Part shown: one piece after another, positions 7,819-16,827 of the stretch | Layout of the letters: each line of letters opens with the position of its first letter | How positions within the stretch are numbered: position 1 is the first letter of the stretch | Assembly: GCA_003155415.1 (NCBI GenBank) | Contig: PMCP01000201.1 | Location: 3,871 to 50,129 of the forward strand | From: Gammaproteobacteria bacterium | GTDB taxonomy: Bacteria; Pseudomonadota; Gammaproteobacteria; Steroidobacterales; Rariloculaceae | Direction of reading: 5' to 3' | Length of the DNA stretch: 46,259 nucleotides | Made by a program: the position numbers and the translations under genes | The notes under the pieces: model-generated | What the model saw: only the letters and a program-made list of their open reading frames with translations | What the model was told of the DNA's origin: nothing | The model's database searches: none

Positions 7819-8721
7819 ATGAGTAACGCAGGCATGACGATCGCCGTCGTCGGTACCGGCGACATGGGCAGCGCCGTCGGCGCCGCGCTCGTGCGCGCGG
7901 GTTACCGCGTGGTCACCGCCGGGCAGGGGCGCAGCGCGGCGTCGCGCGGCCTCGCCGAGAACGCCGGCATCGAGGATCTGGGCTCGCTCGCGGCCGTTGT
8001 TCGTGCGGCCGCGGTCGTGCTCTCGATCGTGCCGCCGTCGGCGGCGCGCGCGTTCGCGACCCAGATCGCGCGCGTGATCAATGAGACCGGCGCGCGGCCC
8101 ACGTTCGCCGACTGCAACGCCGTGGCACCCGCCACGGTGCGCGAAGTGGCGGCGATCATCGCGCCGACGGGCGCGCCGTTCGTGGACGTCGGCATCGTCG
8201 GCCGTGGCCCCGGCGTCGGCGGCGAGCGCACGCGGTTCTACGTGAGTGGCACCGAGCGCCGCGCCGTGCTCGAATTGAAGGTGCCCGAGATCGAGCTCAT
8301 CGATCTCGGCCCGGAAGTTGGCACGGCTTCCGCGCTGAAGATGGCGTACTCGTCGTTGAACAAAGGCACGGACGCGCTGTTGACCGCCATGCTGCTCGCA
8401 GCCGAGCGCTTGGGCGTACGCGCGCCATTGATGCGTGAGCTCGCAGGCAGCCAGGCCGAAGCGCTCGCACGCATGCGCGTTCGCGTGCCATTCCTCGGCG
8501 CTACCGCCGCGCGCTATGCGCCCGAGATGGCGGAGATCGCCGCCACCTACGAGAGTGTGGGGGTAACCCCGGCGTTCCACCGCGGCGCGGAGTGGCTCTA
8601 CCAGCTCGTCGCGACCACGCCGTTCGCCGCCGAGACGCGCGCGACGCAGCCGCGCGAGCGTTCGCTCGACGCGGCAGTCGCGGTATATGTCAACGCGCTC
8701 GATCGCGCGGCGCAGGGGTAA
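7819..8721 (+). CDS. 6PGDH-like NAD(P)-dependent dehydrogenase with DUF1932 domain
   Basis: A 300-residue beta-hydroxyacid-dehydrogenase-like protein. The Rossmann nucleotide-binding motif VVGTGDMG is at residues 10-17. LSIVPPSAA follows at the usual place, and the C-terminal half is the all-helical DUF1932 domain (GTASALKMAYSSLNKGTDAL). The family resembles 6-phosphogluconate dehydrogenase, but its real substrates are poorly known. The start ATG 7819 follows AGGAGAG by eight bases. The next gene begins about five bases after its stop and is followed by gnd and zwf, so this is probably the first gene of a sugar-acid operon. Its exact reaction remains open. Confidence 0.85.
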   Translation: MSNAGMTIAVVGTGDMGSAVGAALVRAGYRVVTAGQGRSAASRGLAENAGIEDLGSLAAVVRAAAVVLSIVPPSAARAFATQIARVINETGARPTFADCNAVAPATVREVAAIIAPTGAPFVDVGIVGRGPGVGGERTRFYVSGTERRAVLELKVPEIELIDLGPEVGTASALKMAYSSLNKGTDALLTAMLLAAERLGVRAPLMRELAGSQAEALARMRVRVPFLGATAARYAPEMAEIAATYESVGVTPAFHRGAEWLYQLVATTPFAAETRATQPRERSLDAAVAVYVNALDRAAQG

Positions 8722-8725
8722 CCAC

Positions 8726-9394
8726 ATGCGCAACCGCCGTTCCTCGCCAAGAGTGCTCGTCGTCGACGTCGGCGGAAGCCACGTGAAGATGCTCGCGACC
8801 GGCGAGCAGGAACCGAGGAGATTTCCCTCCGGCCCGAAACTCACCCCCGCGAAGTTGGTGGCGAAAGTAAAGCGCGCCACGGCCGATTGGAAGTACGACG
8901 TGGTCGCCCTCGGCTATCCGGGTTCGGTGCTGCACGGGCGCATCGCCGCCGAGCCGTTCAATCTTGGCAAAAGTTGGGTGGGGTTCGACTTCGAAGCGCG
9001 GTTCGATTGCCCCGTGAAGCTGATCAACGACGCTGCGATGCAGGCGCTCGGTGGTTATCGCAACGGCCGCATGCTGTTCCTGGGGCTAGGCACGGGCTTG
9101 GGAACCGCGTTCATCGTTGCCGGCAACGTCGAGCCGATGGAGCTCGGGCACCTGCCGTATCGGAAGGCTACCTTCGAAGACTATGTCGGCGCGCGCGGGT
9201 TTGAGCGGCTCGGCAAGAAGAAATGGACGCGCCACGTGCTTGCGGTGATCGATAGCCTGCGCGCCGCGCTCGAGCCCGACGAGATCTTGATTGGCGGCGG
9301 TAATGCGCCGAAGCTCGAAGAGCTGCCGCCGGACTGTCGGCGCGGCGGCAACGCGGATGCGTTCGCCGGTGGCTTTCGCCTATGGAAGGGGTAA
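8726..9394 (+). CDS. ppgK: ROK-family sugar kinase, polyphosphate-glucokinase-like
   Basis: A 222-residue ROK kinase. The phosphate-1 motif VVDVGGSHVK is near the N-terminus, INDAAMQALGG follows, and then GLGTGLGTAF. The sugar-binding stretch MELGHLPYRKATFEDYVG lacks the CxCGxxGC zinc site of classical ROK glucokinases. That combination matches polyphosphate glucokinases (PpgK), which use polyphosphate, and sometimes ATP, to make glucose-6-phosphate. The family is usually 240-260 residues, so this copy is slightly short. I chose ATG 8726 over 8687 because it follows CAGGGG, leaves no overlap with the preceding gene and begins close to the domain. Its position before gnd, zwf and a glucoamylase supports a glucose substrate. 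The phosphate donor is inference. Confidence 0.78.
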   Translation: MRNRRSSPRVLVVDVGGSHVKMLATGEQEPRRFPSGPKLTPAKLVAKVKRATADWKYDVVALGYPGSVLHGRIAAEPFNLGKSWVGFDFEARFDCPVKLINDAAMQALGGYRNGRMLFLGLGTGLGTAFIVAGNVEPMELGHLPYRKATFEDYVGARGFERLGKKKWTRHVLAVIDSLRAALEPDEILIGGGNAPKLEELPPDCRRGGNADAFAGGFRLWKG

Positions 9395-9396
9395 CG

Positions 9397-10410
9397 ATGC
9401 AACTCGGAATGATCGGGCTCGGGCGCATGGGCGCCAACATGGTGCGGCGGCTCCTCAAAGCAGGCCATGACTGCGTGGTGTTCGATCGGGCCAAGGAAGC
9501 GGTGGCCACGCTCGCTGCGGAACGCGCGACGGGCGCGACTTCACTCGCCGACTTCGTCGGCAAGCTCAAGGCACCGCGCGCGATCTGGCTCATGGTGCCG
9601 GCGGCCGTCGTCGATTCGGCCATCGCCGATCTGTTGCCGCTGCTGCAACCCGGCGACATGCTGATCGACGGCGGCAACTCGTACTACATCGACGACGTGC
9701 GTCGCGCCGCGGAGCTCGCCGCGAAGCGCATTCACTACATCGACGTCGGCACGAGCGGCGGCGTGTGGGGCCTCGAGCGCGGCTACTGCATGATGATCGG
9801 CGGCGAGGCCGGCGCCGTAGAGCGTCTCGACCCCATCTTCGCCACGCTCGCACCGGGCAACGGCGATCTGCCGCCGACTCCGGGCCGGGAGCAGTCGCGA
9901 GGTACCGCGCAGCGCGGCTACCTGCACTGCGGTCCCAACGGCGCCGGGCATTTCGTGAAGATGGTGCACAACGGTATCGAGTACGGGCTGATGGCCGCGT
10001 ATGCGGAGGGATTCGCCATTTTGCGAGGCGCCAACATCGGCAACGCGAAGCACGAGGTCGATGCGGAAACGACCCCGTTGCGCGACCCTACGCTCTACCG
10101 CTACGACTTCGATCTCGACGAAGTGGCAGAAGTCTGGCGGCGCGGCAGCGTCATCACATCGTGGCTGCTCGACTTGACCGCCGCAGCGCTGGCGAAAGAC
10201 CCGGAGCTCGCAACGTTCGCCGGCCGCGTCGCGGATTCGGGTGAAGGCCGCTGGACCGTGAAGGCTGCCATCGACGAAGCCGTGCCAGCGCCCGTGATCA
10301 CGGCGGCGCTGTACGAGCGTTTCAGCTCGCGCGGCGGCGCGGATTTTCAGGACAAGCTGCTGTCGGCCATGCGCTATGGATTCGGCGGCCATGTGGAGAA
10401 GTCACGATGA
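9397..10410 (+). CDS. gnd: 6-phosphogluconate dehydrogenase, decarboxylating
   Basis: A 337-residue short-form Gnd. It oxidises and decarboxylates 6-phosphogluconate to ribulose-5-phosphate in the cytoplasm. The nucleotide-binding motif GLGRMGANM is at the N-terminus. The signature DGGNSYY begins at residue 91, and the substrate/catalytic stretch [20 protein letters not shown] includes the catalytic lysine at residue 188. The chain is shorter than the E. coli enzyme (468) and matches the YqeC/short-form group common in other bacteria. ATG 9397 lies two bases after the kinase stop and just after GGGGTAAC. The 3' end overlaps zwf by four bases (ATGA), indicating coupled translation with the enzyme that makes its substrate, via the lactone. 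Confidence 0.93.
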   Translation: MQLGMIGLGRMGANMVRRLLKAGHDCVVFDRAKEAVATLAAERATGATSLADFVGKLKAPRAIWLMVPAAVVDSAIADLLPLLQPGDMLIDGGNSYYIDDVRRAAELAAKRIHYIDVGTSGGVWGLERGYCMMIGGEAGAVERLDPIFATLAPGNGDLPPTPGREQSRGTAQRGYLHCGPNGAGHFVKMVHNGIEYGLMAAYAEGFAILRGANIGNAKHEVDAETTPLRDPTLYRYDFDLDEVAEVWRRGSVITSWLLDLTAAALAKDPELATFAGRVADSGEGRWTVKAAIDEAVPAPVITAALYERFSSRGGADFQDKLLSAMRYGFGGHVEKSR

Positions 10411-11789
10411 GCGCAGTCCAGCACGCAGATGCACTCGTCTTGTTCGGCGCCACGGGCGACCTTGCGCACCGCAAGATCTTCCCCGCCGTTCAAGCGCTGA
10501 TGAAACGCGGCCTCGACCTGCCGATCATCGCGATTGCCCGGGGTGGCATGAGCAGCGAGTCGTTTAGCAAGCGCGTGGCCGATGGGCTCACACGTTTCGG
10601 CGATGCCAAGGATTCCGAGGGCAGGCGCAGGCTGTTCGCGAATCTTCACTATGTCGATGGCGACTACCGCGACCCCGCCACCTTCGATCGCCTGAAACAG
10701 GAGCTCGGCACGAGCCAACGTCCGCTCTACTACCTGGCGATTCCGCCGAGCCTGTTCGAAACAGTCACCCTGTCGCTGAACACCGCTGGCATTGCGCAAG
10801 GTGCGCGCGTGGTAGTGGAGAAGCCGTTCGGCCGCGATCTGGAATCGGCCACGCACTTGAACCGCGTGCTGCACAGCGTGTTCGCCGAGTCGTCCGTGTT
10901 TCGCATCGATCACTATCTCGGCAAGGAGTCGGTGCAGAATCTCTTGTACTTTCGTTTCGCGAACGCGTTCCTCGAACCGGTCTGGAACCGCGACCACATC
11001 CACAGCGTGACCATCACGATGGCCGAAACGCTCGGCATGGAAGGGCGCGGCAAATTCTACGAAGAAGTGGGCGCAATTCGCGACGTAGTGCAGAACCATC
11101 TGTTGCAGGTGGTTGCGCACCTCGCCATGGAGGCGCCCGTCGGCCGCGGCGTCGACGGATTGCGCGACGAGAAGAATCGCGTGCTCGAGTCCGTTCGCAC
11201 CATGGCGGGCAGAAGCCTCGTCCGTGGCCAGTACGCCGGCTACCGCGAGGAGGCCGGTGTCGCTGCGGACTCCGATGTCGAGACCTACGCCGCGATGCGC
11301 CTGCACCTGGATTCGTGGCGCTGGGCGGATGTGCCGTTCTACCTCCGAGCCGGCAAACGGTTGGCGGCCACGGCCACTGAAGCGGTCGTCGAGTTCAAGA
11401 ATCCGCCGAAGCAGGTGTTTGCCGAGAAGCTTGCCGAGGGCAGCAACTATCTGCGCTTCAGGCTCGGTCCCGATCGCGTTTCGATCGCCATTGGCGCGCG
11501 CGCCAAGAAGCCCGGGGTCGAGCTCGTGGGCCGCGACGTGGAGCTCTATGTCAGCAACAGCGGCGACGACGAGATGAGCGCGTACGAACGGTTGATCGGT
11601 GACGCAATCGCCGGCGACACCACGCTGTTCACTCGCGAAGACGCCGTCATCGAAAGCTGGCGCATCATCGATCCGCTGACGCGCATGAATACGCCGCTGC
11701 ATTCTTACGCGCAGGGTAGCTGGGGGCCGGAAGAGGCCAACCACCTTGGGGAGCCCGCGCCGCGCTGGCGCGCACCGGCCACCGCTTGA
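10407..11789 (+). CDS. zwf: Glucose-6-phosphate 1-dehydrogenase
   Basis: A 460-residue Zwf. It converts glucose-6-phosphate to 6-phosphoglucono-lactone, the entry to the oxidative pentose phosphate and Entner-Doudoroff routes. The N-terminal dinucleotide motif is [12 protein letters not shown]. The active-site signature [10 protein letters not shown] is complete, with RIDHYLGKE at about residues 166-174 (substrate lysine and catalytic histidine). [10 protein letters not shown] is also conserved. Length is close to the usual 480-500. It overlaps gnd by four bases and is followed 14 bases later by the glucoamylase gene. No 6-phosphogluconolactonase is encoded in this operon, so the lactone must open spontaneously or be handled elsewhere. 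Confidence 0.95.
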   Translation: MSAVQHADALVLFGATGDLAHRKIFPAVQALMKRGLDLPIIAIARGGMSSESFSKRVADGLTRFGDAKDSEGRRRLFANLHYVDGDYRDPATFDRLKQELGTSQRPLYYLAIPPSLFETVTLSLNTAGIAQGARVVVEKPFGRDLESATHLNRVLHSVFAESSVFRIDHYLGKESVQNLLYFRFANAFLEPVWNRDHIHSVTITMAETLGMEGRGKFYEEVGAIRDVVQNHLLQVVAHLAMEAPVGRGVDGLRDEKNRVLESVRTMAGRSLVRGQYAGYREEAGVAADSDVETYAAMRLHLDSWRWADVPFYLRAGKRLAATATEAVVEFKNPPKQVFAEKLAEGSNYLRFRLGPDRVSIAIGARAKKPGVELVGRDVELYVSNSGDDEMSAYERLIGDAIAGDTTLFTREDAVIESWRIIDPLTRMNTPLHSYAQGSWGPEEANHLGEPAPRWRAPATA

Positions 11790-11803
11790 AAGGCGCGTGA
11801 CGC

Positions 11804-14167
11804 ATGCGAGACGTGCACGAAGCCGGGCCGGTCGACGACGCGCCGGGCGCACCGGGAATTCCGCCGACGTGGACGTCGAGCAACAAGGATCTCGTCGGCG
11901 CGAGCCTCGGCACCAGCCGCGTGTGGTTCACCGTGGGCTTTGGGATCGTCAACGAGGTCTACCATCCGCGCGTCGATATTCCGCAGATCCGCGATCTCGG
12001 TTTCATCGTCGCCGATGGCAAAGGGTTCTGGTGCGAGGTCAAGCGCCTGGAGGCCTATGAGCTCGAGCTGCCGAAGCCCGGCATCCCGGCGCCCACGATC
12101 GTGCATCGGCACGCGCGGTTCGAGCTGACGCTGCGAATCACGCCTGATCCACGGCGCGACGTGCTGCTCATCGAGGTAGTACTTCGCGGTGACGCCGACC
12201 TCAAACCTTACGTGCTGCTCGCGCCGCACCTCGGCGGCACGGGCGTGAACAATGTCGCTGCCGTCGGCAAGCACTACGGCAGGAACGTGCTGTGGGCCGA
12301 ACAGGGGCCTTTCGCATTGGCCCTCGCAGCGGCGGATCAAGCCCAGGGTGACGCGCTGGGTCGGCAAAGTGCCGGTTACGTCGGGTTCAGTGACGGCTGG
12401 CAGGATTTCAACGCGAACGGCGCAATGACCTGGGCGTACGCGCAGGCAGGTCCCGGCAACGTCGCACTCTTGGGGGAGCTTGCCCCCGAATGCGTCGTGG
12501 CGCTCGCGTTCGGGCCGTCGCGCGGCGCAGCCGCGACGCTCGCCGCTGCCGCGCTCGCACAACCGTTCGAGAACGTTTGGCGCGAGCATGTGGCCGCGTG
12601 GGCGGACTGGCACACGAGCTGCCACGACAACCTGGGAACGGGCGAGCCCGCGCTCGATGCACAGTTCGAGATCTCGCGCATGGTGCTGCGCTGCCACATG
12701 GACAAGACCTACCCCGGCGCCATGGTCGCGAGCTTGAGCATTCCCTGGGGCAACAGCAAAGACGATCGCGGTGGTTATCACCTGATTTGGCCTCGCGATC
12801 TCGTCGAGTGTGCGTCGGCGTTGCTGTGCGTGGGCAGCGAAACGGAAGCGAGAGACGTGCTGCGGTGTTTGATCGCCACGCAGCACGAGGACGGCCATTG
12901 GAATCAAAACCAATGGCTCGCCGGAGAGCCGTTCTGGCAGGGCGTGCAGCTCGATGAGACGGCGCTGCCGGTGATTCTCGCCGCGCTGCTGCACGAACGC
13001 GACGCGCTCGACGGCATCGCTGCCACGCAGATGGTGCGGGCAGCGTTGGGTTTCATCACGCGCATGGGGCCCGTGACTGACCAGGATCGCTGGGAGGAAA
13101 ATCGCGGCATCAATGCGTTCACGGTTGCCATGACCATTGCGGCGCTCGTGGCGGGCACGGCGTTCCTCACGGGTGATGAAAAGGAAGCCGCTTTCGAGCT
13201 GGCCGATTTCTGGAATTCCCGCATCGAGCAGTGGCTATACGCGCAGGGCACGTCGCTGGCCAAACAGGTGGGTGTCGACGGCCACTACATGCGCACGGCG
13301 CCGCCGGAAGCCCTCTTTGATCCGGAGGCGAGGCACCACTTGCTGCCGCTGAAGAATCGCGGCGACGAGCCGGCGCCGAGTGCGGACGCGCAAATTTCCA
13401 CCGATTTCCTGCAGCTCGTGCGGTGGGGTCTTCGGCCGGCGGACCACGCGTGCGTGCAAAGCTCCATCGCGGTCGTCGACGCGTTGCTGCGTGTCGATAC
13501 ACCGAGCGGCGCCGTCTGGCGTCGCTACAACGGCGACGGCTACGGCGAGCACGCAGACGGACGAGAGTTCGATGGCACCGGCACGGGCCGCGCGTGGCCG
13601 TTGCTGACCGGCGAGCGCGGTCACTACGAGCTCCTGGCCGGAAATGATCCGCTGCCGTTTCTGCGCGCCATGAGCGCAATGACGGGGCCGAACGGCATGC
13701 TGCCGGAGCAGGTGTGGGACGCCGAGCCGATTCCGTCGCGTCGGCTGTATCCCGGCAAACCGACGGGCTCGGCGATGCCGCTCGCGTGGACTCACGCCGA
13801 GTTCATCAAGCTCGCGCTATCGCGTGAGCGTGGGATCAGCGTCGATTGCCCGCGCGCTGTCTTCGAGCGTTACCGCGGTGGAATCTCGCTGCCGCGCACG
13901 ACTGTCTGGAGTGAGCGGGCGCCGGTCGTCGGCTTCGCTACGGGCAGCGACCTGCGCGTGAACTTGCAGGCGGAAGCCGTAGTGCATTGGCGTGCAGAGC
14001 GGGGCGAATGGCGAGACATCGCGACGCGGCCTGGCCTTCCAGGCGTTCATTGCGTCGTGCTCCCGACTCGCAGCTTAGCGAACGCGAGTCGCGTCGAGTT
14101 CACGTGGCAGCAGGGCGCCGCCGATGTGCCTGGCACCACCTACGAGGTGTACGCGCGAAATGACTAA
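11804..14167 (+). CDS. GH15 glucan 1,4-alpha-glucosidase (glucoamylase) with glucodextranase-type N-domain
   Basis: A 787-residue enzyme. Residues about 15-270 form the beta-sandwich N-domain of bacterial glucoamylases and glucodextranases (NEVYHPRVDIPQIRDLGF, APHLGGTGVNN). The GH15 (alpha/alpha)6 barrel follows. Recognisable pieces are GGYHLIWPRDLVE around residue 325, RWEENRGINAFT around 428-439 with the candidate catalytic acid, and LTGERGHYELLAG around residue 600 with the candidate base. No signal peptide is visible, so it probably acts in the cytoplasm on stored glycogen or imported oligosaccharides, releasing beta-glucose. It is the last gene of the kinase-gnd-zwf operon, which would consume that glucose. 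The weak point is the exact linkage specificity (alpha-1,4 versus alpha-1,6). Confidence 0.9.
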   Translation: MRDVHEAGPVDDAPGAPGIPPTWTSSNKDLVGASLGTSRVWFTVGFGIVNEVYHPRVDIPQIRDLGFIVADGKGFWCEVKRLEAYELELPKPGIPAPTIVHRHARFELTLRITPDPRRDVLLIEVVLRGDADLKPYVLLAPHLGGTGVNNVAAVGKHYGRNVLWAEQGPFALALAAADQAQGDALGRQSAGYVGFSDGWQDFNANGAMTWAYAQAGPGNVALLGELAPECVVALAFGPSRGAAATLAAAALAQPFENVWREHVAAWADWHTSCHDNLGTGEPALDAQFEISRMVLRCHMDKTYPGAMVASLSIPWGNSKDDRGGYHLIWPRDLVECASALLCVGSETEARDVLRCLIATQHEDGHWNQNQWLAGEPFWQGVQLDETALPVILAALLHERDALDGIAATQMVRAALGFITRMGPVTDQDRWEENRGINAFTVAMTIAALVAGTAFLTGDEKEAAFELADFWNSRIEQWLYAQGTSLAKQVGVDGHYMRTAPPEALFDPEARHHLLPLKNRGDEPAPSADAQISTDFLQLVRWGLRPADHACVQSSIAVVDALLRVDTPSGAVWRRYNGDGYGEHADGREFDGTGTGRAWPLLTGERGHYELLAGNDPLPFLRAMSAMTGPNGMLPEQVWDAEPIPSRRLYPGKPTGSAMPLAWTHAEFIKLALSRERGISVDCPRAVFERYRGGISLPRTTVWSERAPVVGFATGSDLRVNLQAEAVVHWRAERGEWRDIATRPGLPGVHCVVLPTRSLANASRVEFTWQQGAADVPGTTYEVYARND

Positions 14168-14177
14168 CGAGCGCGGG

Positions 14178-14381
14178 CTATCCCTTGATGATCGCCTGCA
14201 GGCGCGCGACTTCGCATACCGCCATTGAGTGCGCCACGTGCAACGCGGAGCGTTCCGAATCGCGGTGCTCGAACTCTTTGCCGAAGCCGCCGGCGCCGGC
14301 GCGCATTTCGAGCTTGCCTCGACACCACTCCACTGCGTGTTGTGCATTGGCTAGCAGAGACTCTGCTTCATCTCGCCTCAT
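14178..14381 (-). CDS. Small unknown protein
   Basis: A 67-residue reading frame with an AGGGAA ribosome site 8 bases before ATG 14381 and a TAG stop. The sequence is helical and charged (MRRDEAESLLANAQHAVEW, then EFEHRDSERSALHVAHSMAV) and has no signal peptide or membrane segment. It fills the gap between the convergent glucoamylase gene and the NmrA-type gene and lies upstream of nothing else on its strand. I do not recognise a family. Its ordinary codon use and ribosome site make it more likely real than not. Confidence 0.5.
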   Translation of the reverse strand: MRRDEAESLLANAQHAVEWCRGKLEMRAGAGGFGKEFEHRDSERSALHVAHSMAVCEVARLQAIIKG

Positions 14382-14447
14382 GATGTGTTCCCTGTGGGTG
14401 TTGATTGGTTGGGGCGCAATCGAAATCGTTGCGGCGGGCGTGTGCGC

Positions 14448-15314
14448 TCAGCTGAACAGGCTCGCGTACGTTTCGACGAACTGCTTCGTCGTCAACGGCG
14501 CGCGGCCGACGATGTCGCGGATGGGCTGCGTGGCTTCCGTCGAGAACGCGCCTTGCTCGGCGGCGCGTGACACGCTGACGAGGTGCGTCACGAGCCAGTC
14601 GGGCAGGTTGCGCGCACGCATTCCTTTCTCGGCCTGCTCGATGCTGGCCGCGACAAACGTCACCGGCTTGCCGAGCACCTGCGAGAAAACCTTCGCGAAC
14701 TCTTCGAGATTCGTCAGCACGCCCGTGAACTCGTACACCTTGCCCGCGTGTTTGCCCGGGTCGAGCAGCACGCGCGCGCCGAGGGCGCCGGTGTCGCGCA
14801 CGTCGATGAACGCCAGCGGCATCGTGCCGGGAAACGGCATGATCATCTTGCCGTCGTTCTTGATCGACACCGCCTGCCCAAACGTGTTCTGCATGAACAA
14901 GCCGGGGCGCAGGATCGTCCAGCGCAAGCCGCTGCCTTTCAGGGCTTCCTCCACGGCGTAGTGGCCGCGGCCGACGACGGACTCCGCGTTCGGCCCGACG
15001 ATCGCCTTGCCGCCGGACACCTTGACGAAGTAGTTCGCGCCCGCCGCTTTGGCGGCTTCAATGATGTTGATCTGTTGTTTGTCCGCGTCCGGGTTGTGCC
15101 CGGTCACCACGAACACGCTCTTGACGCCCTTCAGCGCCTTTTCCATCGCCGAGCGATCGGTGATATCGGCCAGGGCGGTTCGGACGTCTTCGCCCAGCAC
15201 TTCGCGGGCTTTATCCGAGTTGCGCACGATGCAAAGCGGCTGCTCGCCGAGCGTCTGCAGCTCCTTGACCGTCGCTCGCCCCGTGTTACCCGTCGCGCCG
15301 AATACCGCAATCAT
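14448..15314 (-). CDS. NmrA-like NAD(P)H-binding SDR protein (QOR2-like)
   Basis: A 288-residue atypical short-chain dehydrogenase. The nucleotide-binding motif VFGATGNTGRA is at residues 4-14. The typical NmrA/YtfG-like features follow: VFVVTGHNPD, VKVSGGKAIVG, GLRWTILRPGLFMQN and FIDVRDTGALGARVL. Such proteins act either as quinone/NADPH oxidoreductases or as redox sensors. The classical YxxxK pair is not obvious, which is normal for NmrA-type members. A perfect 8+8 palindrome sits 18-35 bases upstream of the start, suggesting control by a dimeric repressor. Family genes of this kind are often regulated by HxlR-type sensors, but no regulator gene is nearby. Confidence 0.86.
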   Translation of the reverse strand: MIAVFGATGNTGRATVKELQTLGEQPLCIVRNSDKAREVLGEDVRTALADITDRSAMEKALKGVKSVFVVTGHNPDADKQQINIIEAAKAAGANYFVKVSGGKAIVGPNAESVVGRGHYAVEEALKGSGLRWTILRPGLFMQNTFGQAVSIKNDGKMIMPFPGTMPLAFIDVRDTGALGARVLLDPGKHAGKVYEFTGVLTNLEEFAKVFSQVLGKPVTFVAASIEQAEKGMRARNLPDWLVTHLVSVSRAAEQGAFSTEATQPIRDIVGRAPLTTKQFVETYASLFS

Positions 15315-15331
15315 GACTCGCTCCTTGGATC

Positions 15332-15349
15332 GATCCGCAGGTGCGGATC
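15332..15349. promoter_or_regulatory. Palindromic operator candidate upstream of the NmrA-type gene
   Basis: GATCCGCA at 15332-15339 and TGCGGATC at 15342-15349 form a perfect 8-bp inverted repeat with a two-base centre. It lies 18-35 bases before the start at 15314, where a repressor would block transcription or initiation. A second, shorter repeat, CATAG-CAA-CTATG (15381-15393), lies between this site and the divergent srkA gene. Confidence 0.45.
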
Positions 15350-15451
15350 ATACCGGTATCTCAGCTGCGGCCGGGGTATTCATAGCAACTATGCCCAAGA
15401 CGGGTTGTTATGATTCAGCCGTGGGGCTTGCTCGCTGTTGGAAGGAAAGGG

Positions 15452-16477
15452 ATGGCTCGCGCACGCAAAGGGGGTAGTCGACAGAAGGCCGCGAAGGAAA
15501 ACGCGGTGCCATACGACGGCCTGACGCCCGACGTCATCATCGGCGCGGCGGAGAGCTTCGGCTACGAGTGCACGGGCAGCATCTTAGGGCTCGCGAGCTA
15601 CGAGAACCGGGTTTACCAGATCGGGGTGGAGCAGGGCTTCGTCGTCGCGAAGTTCTATCGGCCCGGCCGATGGACGGATGCCGCGATCATCGAGGAGCAC
15701 GAGTTCGCGCTCGAGCTCGCAGCGCAGGAAATTCCCGTCGTGCCGCCGATCATTCATGCGGGCAAGACTCTCCACGAGCACGAGGGCTATCGGTTCGCGA
15801 TTTCCGAGCGGCGCGGCGGGCGCTGGCCGGAGCTTGGCACGAGTGAAGACCGCGAGTGGCTCGGCCGTTTCTTGGGAAGGCTGCACGCGGTGGGCGGCGC
15901 GAAGCCGTTCCGATCGCGGCAAACGCTCGACCGCGTCGAGATGGGCGAGCGTTCCGTCGAGCAAGTGCTCGCGGGCGACTGGCTGCCGCCGCACCTCGTT
16001 GCGAGCTACGAGAGCGTGACCAACGAGCTGATGGATGCGATCGACGTGTGCTTCGAGGACGTCGGGCGCTACCGTGCGATACGCATTCACGGCGATTGCC
16101 ACCGCAACAACGTGCTTTGGACCGACGCCGGCCCGCACTTCGTGGACCTGGACGACTGCGTGAACGGCCCCGCCGTGCAGGATCTGTGGCTCTTCCTCGC
16201 CGGCTCGCGTGACGAGATGGCCGCGCAGCTCGGCGACCTGCTCGAAGGCTACGGCCAGTTTTGCCAATTCGACTACCGCGAGCTCCAGCTGATCGAGGCG
16301 CTGCGCGCGCTGCGCTTGATGCACTACACCGCGTGGATCACGCGCCGCTGGCACGACCCGGCGTTTCCGCGCGCGTTCCCGTGGCTCGGCGAACCGCGCT
16401 ACTGGGAAGAGCACGTACAGGCGCTGCTCGAGCAGCGTGCGGTGCTCGACGAGCCGCCGCTTTCCGTGCTCGTGTGA
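15452..16477 (+). CDS. srkA: Serine/threonine protein kinase SrkA (RdoA/YihE)
   Basis: A 341-residue kinase of the SrkA/choline-kinase-like group. The ATP-binding lysine is in GFVVAKFYRPGRW. IIEEHEFALEL follows. The catalytic loop RIHGDCHRNNVLW holds the Brenner motif (His213-Gly-Asp to Asn), and VDLDDCVNGPAVQDLW is the metal-binding Asp stretch. In E. coli SrkA protects from stress-induced death and counters the MazE/MazF and Cpx pathways. The frame is open from ATG 15410, but I prefer ATG 15452 because it follows the purine run GGAAGGAAAGGG. The remaining N-terminal tail (ARARKGGSRQKAAKEN) is basic and precedes the usual family start. Confidence 0.9.
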   Translation: MARARKGGSRQKAAKENAVPYDGLTPDVIIGAAESFGYECTGSILGLASYENRVYQIGVEQGFVVAKFYRPGRWTDAAIIEEHEFALELAAQEIPVVPPIIHAGKTLHEHEGYRFAISERRGGRWPELGTSEDREWLGRFLGRLHAVGGAKPFRSRQTLDRVEMGERSVEQVLAGDWLPPHLVASYESVTNELMDAIDVCFEDVGRYRAIRIHGDCHRNNVLWTDAGPHFVDLDDCVNGPAVQDLWLFLAGSRDEMAAQLGDLLEGYGQFCQFDYRELQLIEALRALRLMHYTAWITRRWHDPAFPRAFPWLGEPRYWEEHVQALLEQRAVLDEPPLSVLV

Positions 16478-16561
16478 GCGGTACGTCACGGCATACGATT
16501 GTTGCCGTCAAGAACTGAAGAAACCGGCCGATAACCGGACTCGATGAGCTGAGTCCCGGTC

Positions 16562-16789
16562 ATGCCGAAGTATCCACAATCCGGCGACGTCTACGAGTCG
16601 GTGCTCTACGCGGGGCAGACTTGCAGGGTCGTGACGGTGCAACACGCGCAGGTCACGTTCCAGTGGCTCGGCGAATACCAGCGCATCGAGCCGCAAGTCG
16701 TGCCGGTAAACCGTTTCATTGCCGACTTCACTCAACGCAAACCTACGACTGATCGCGCGTCCTCAAGTCCGTCGTTCGACAGCCGATAA
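16562..16789 (+). CDS. Small unknown protein
   Basis: A 75-residue frame beginning at ATG 16562. The first 55 residues look like a compact beta-rich domain (DVYESVLYAGQTCRVV, VTFQWLGEYQRIEPQVVPV), followed by a polar tail. There is no signal peptide or membrane segment, and the ribosome site is not obvious. It lies between srkA and a lipoprotein gene on the same strand. I do not recognise the family. The upstream gap holds a 6-bp inverted repeat, ACGGCA (16488-16493) and TGCCGT (16503-16508), without a T tract, so it is not a clear terminator. Confidence 0.5.
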   Translation: MPKYPQSGDVYESVLYAGQTCRVVTVQHAQVTFQWLGEYQRIEPQVVPVNRFIADFTQRKPTTDRASSSPSFDSR

Positions 16790-16827
16790 CTCGGTTGCGG
16801 CACGCGGGTGCCGGGACGAGGGTTTGC

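Noticed and set aside
7731-7865. 45-codon N-terminal extension of phoD
   Set aside because: It would overlap the divergent dehydrogenase gene and put the twin-arginine signal in the middle of the protein.
10374-11852. 492-codon minus-strand frame opposite zwf
   Set aside because: zwf on the plus strand has complete active-site motifs; the antisense frame is an artefact of GC-rich third positions.
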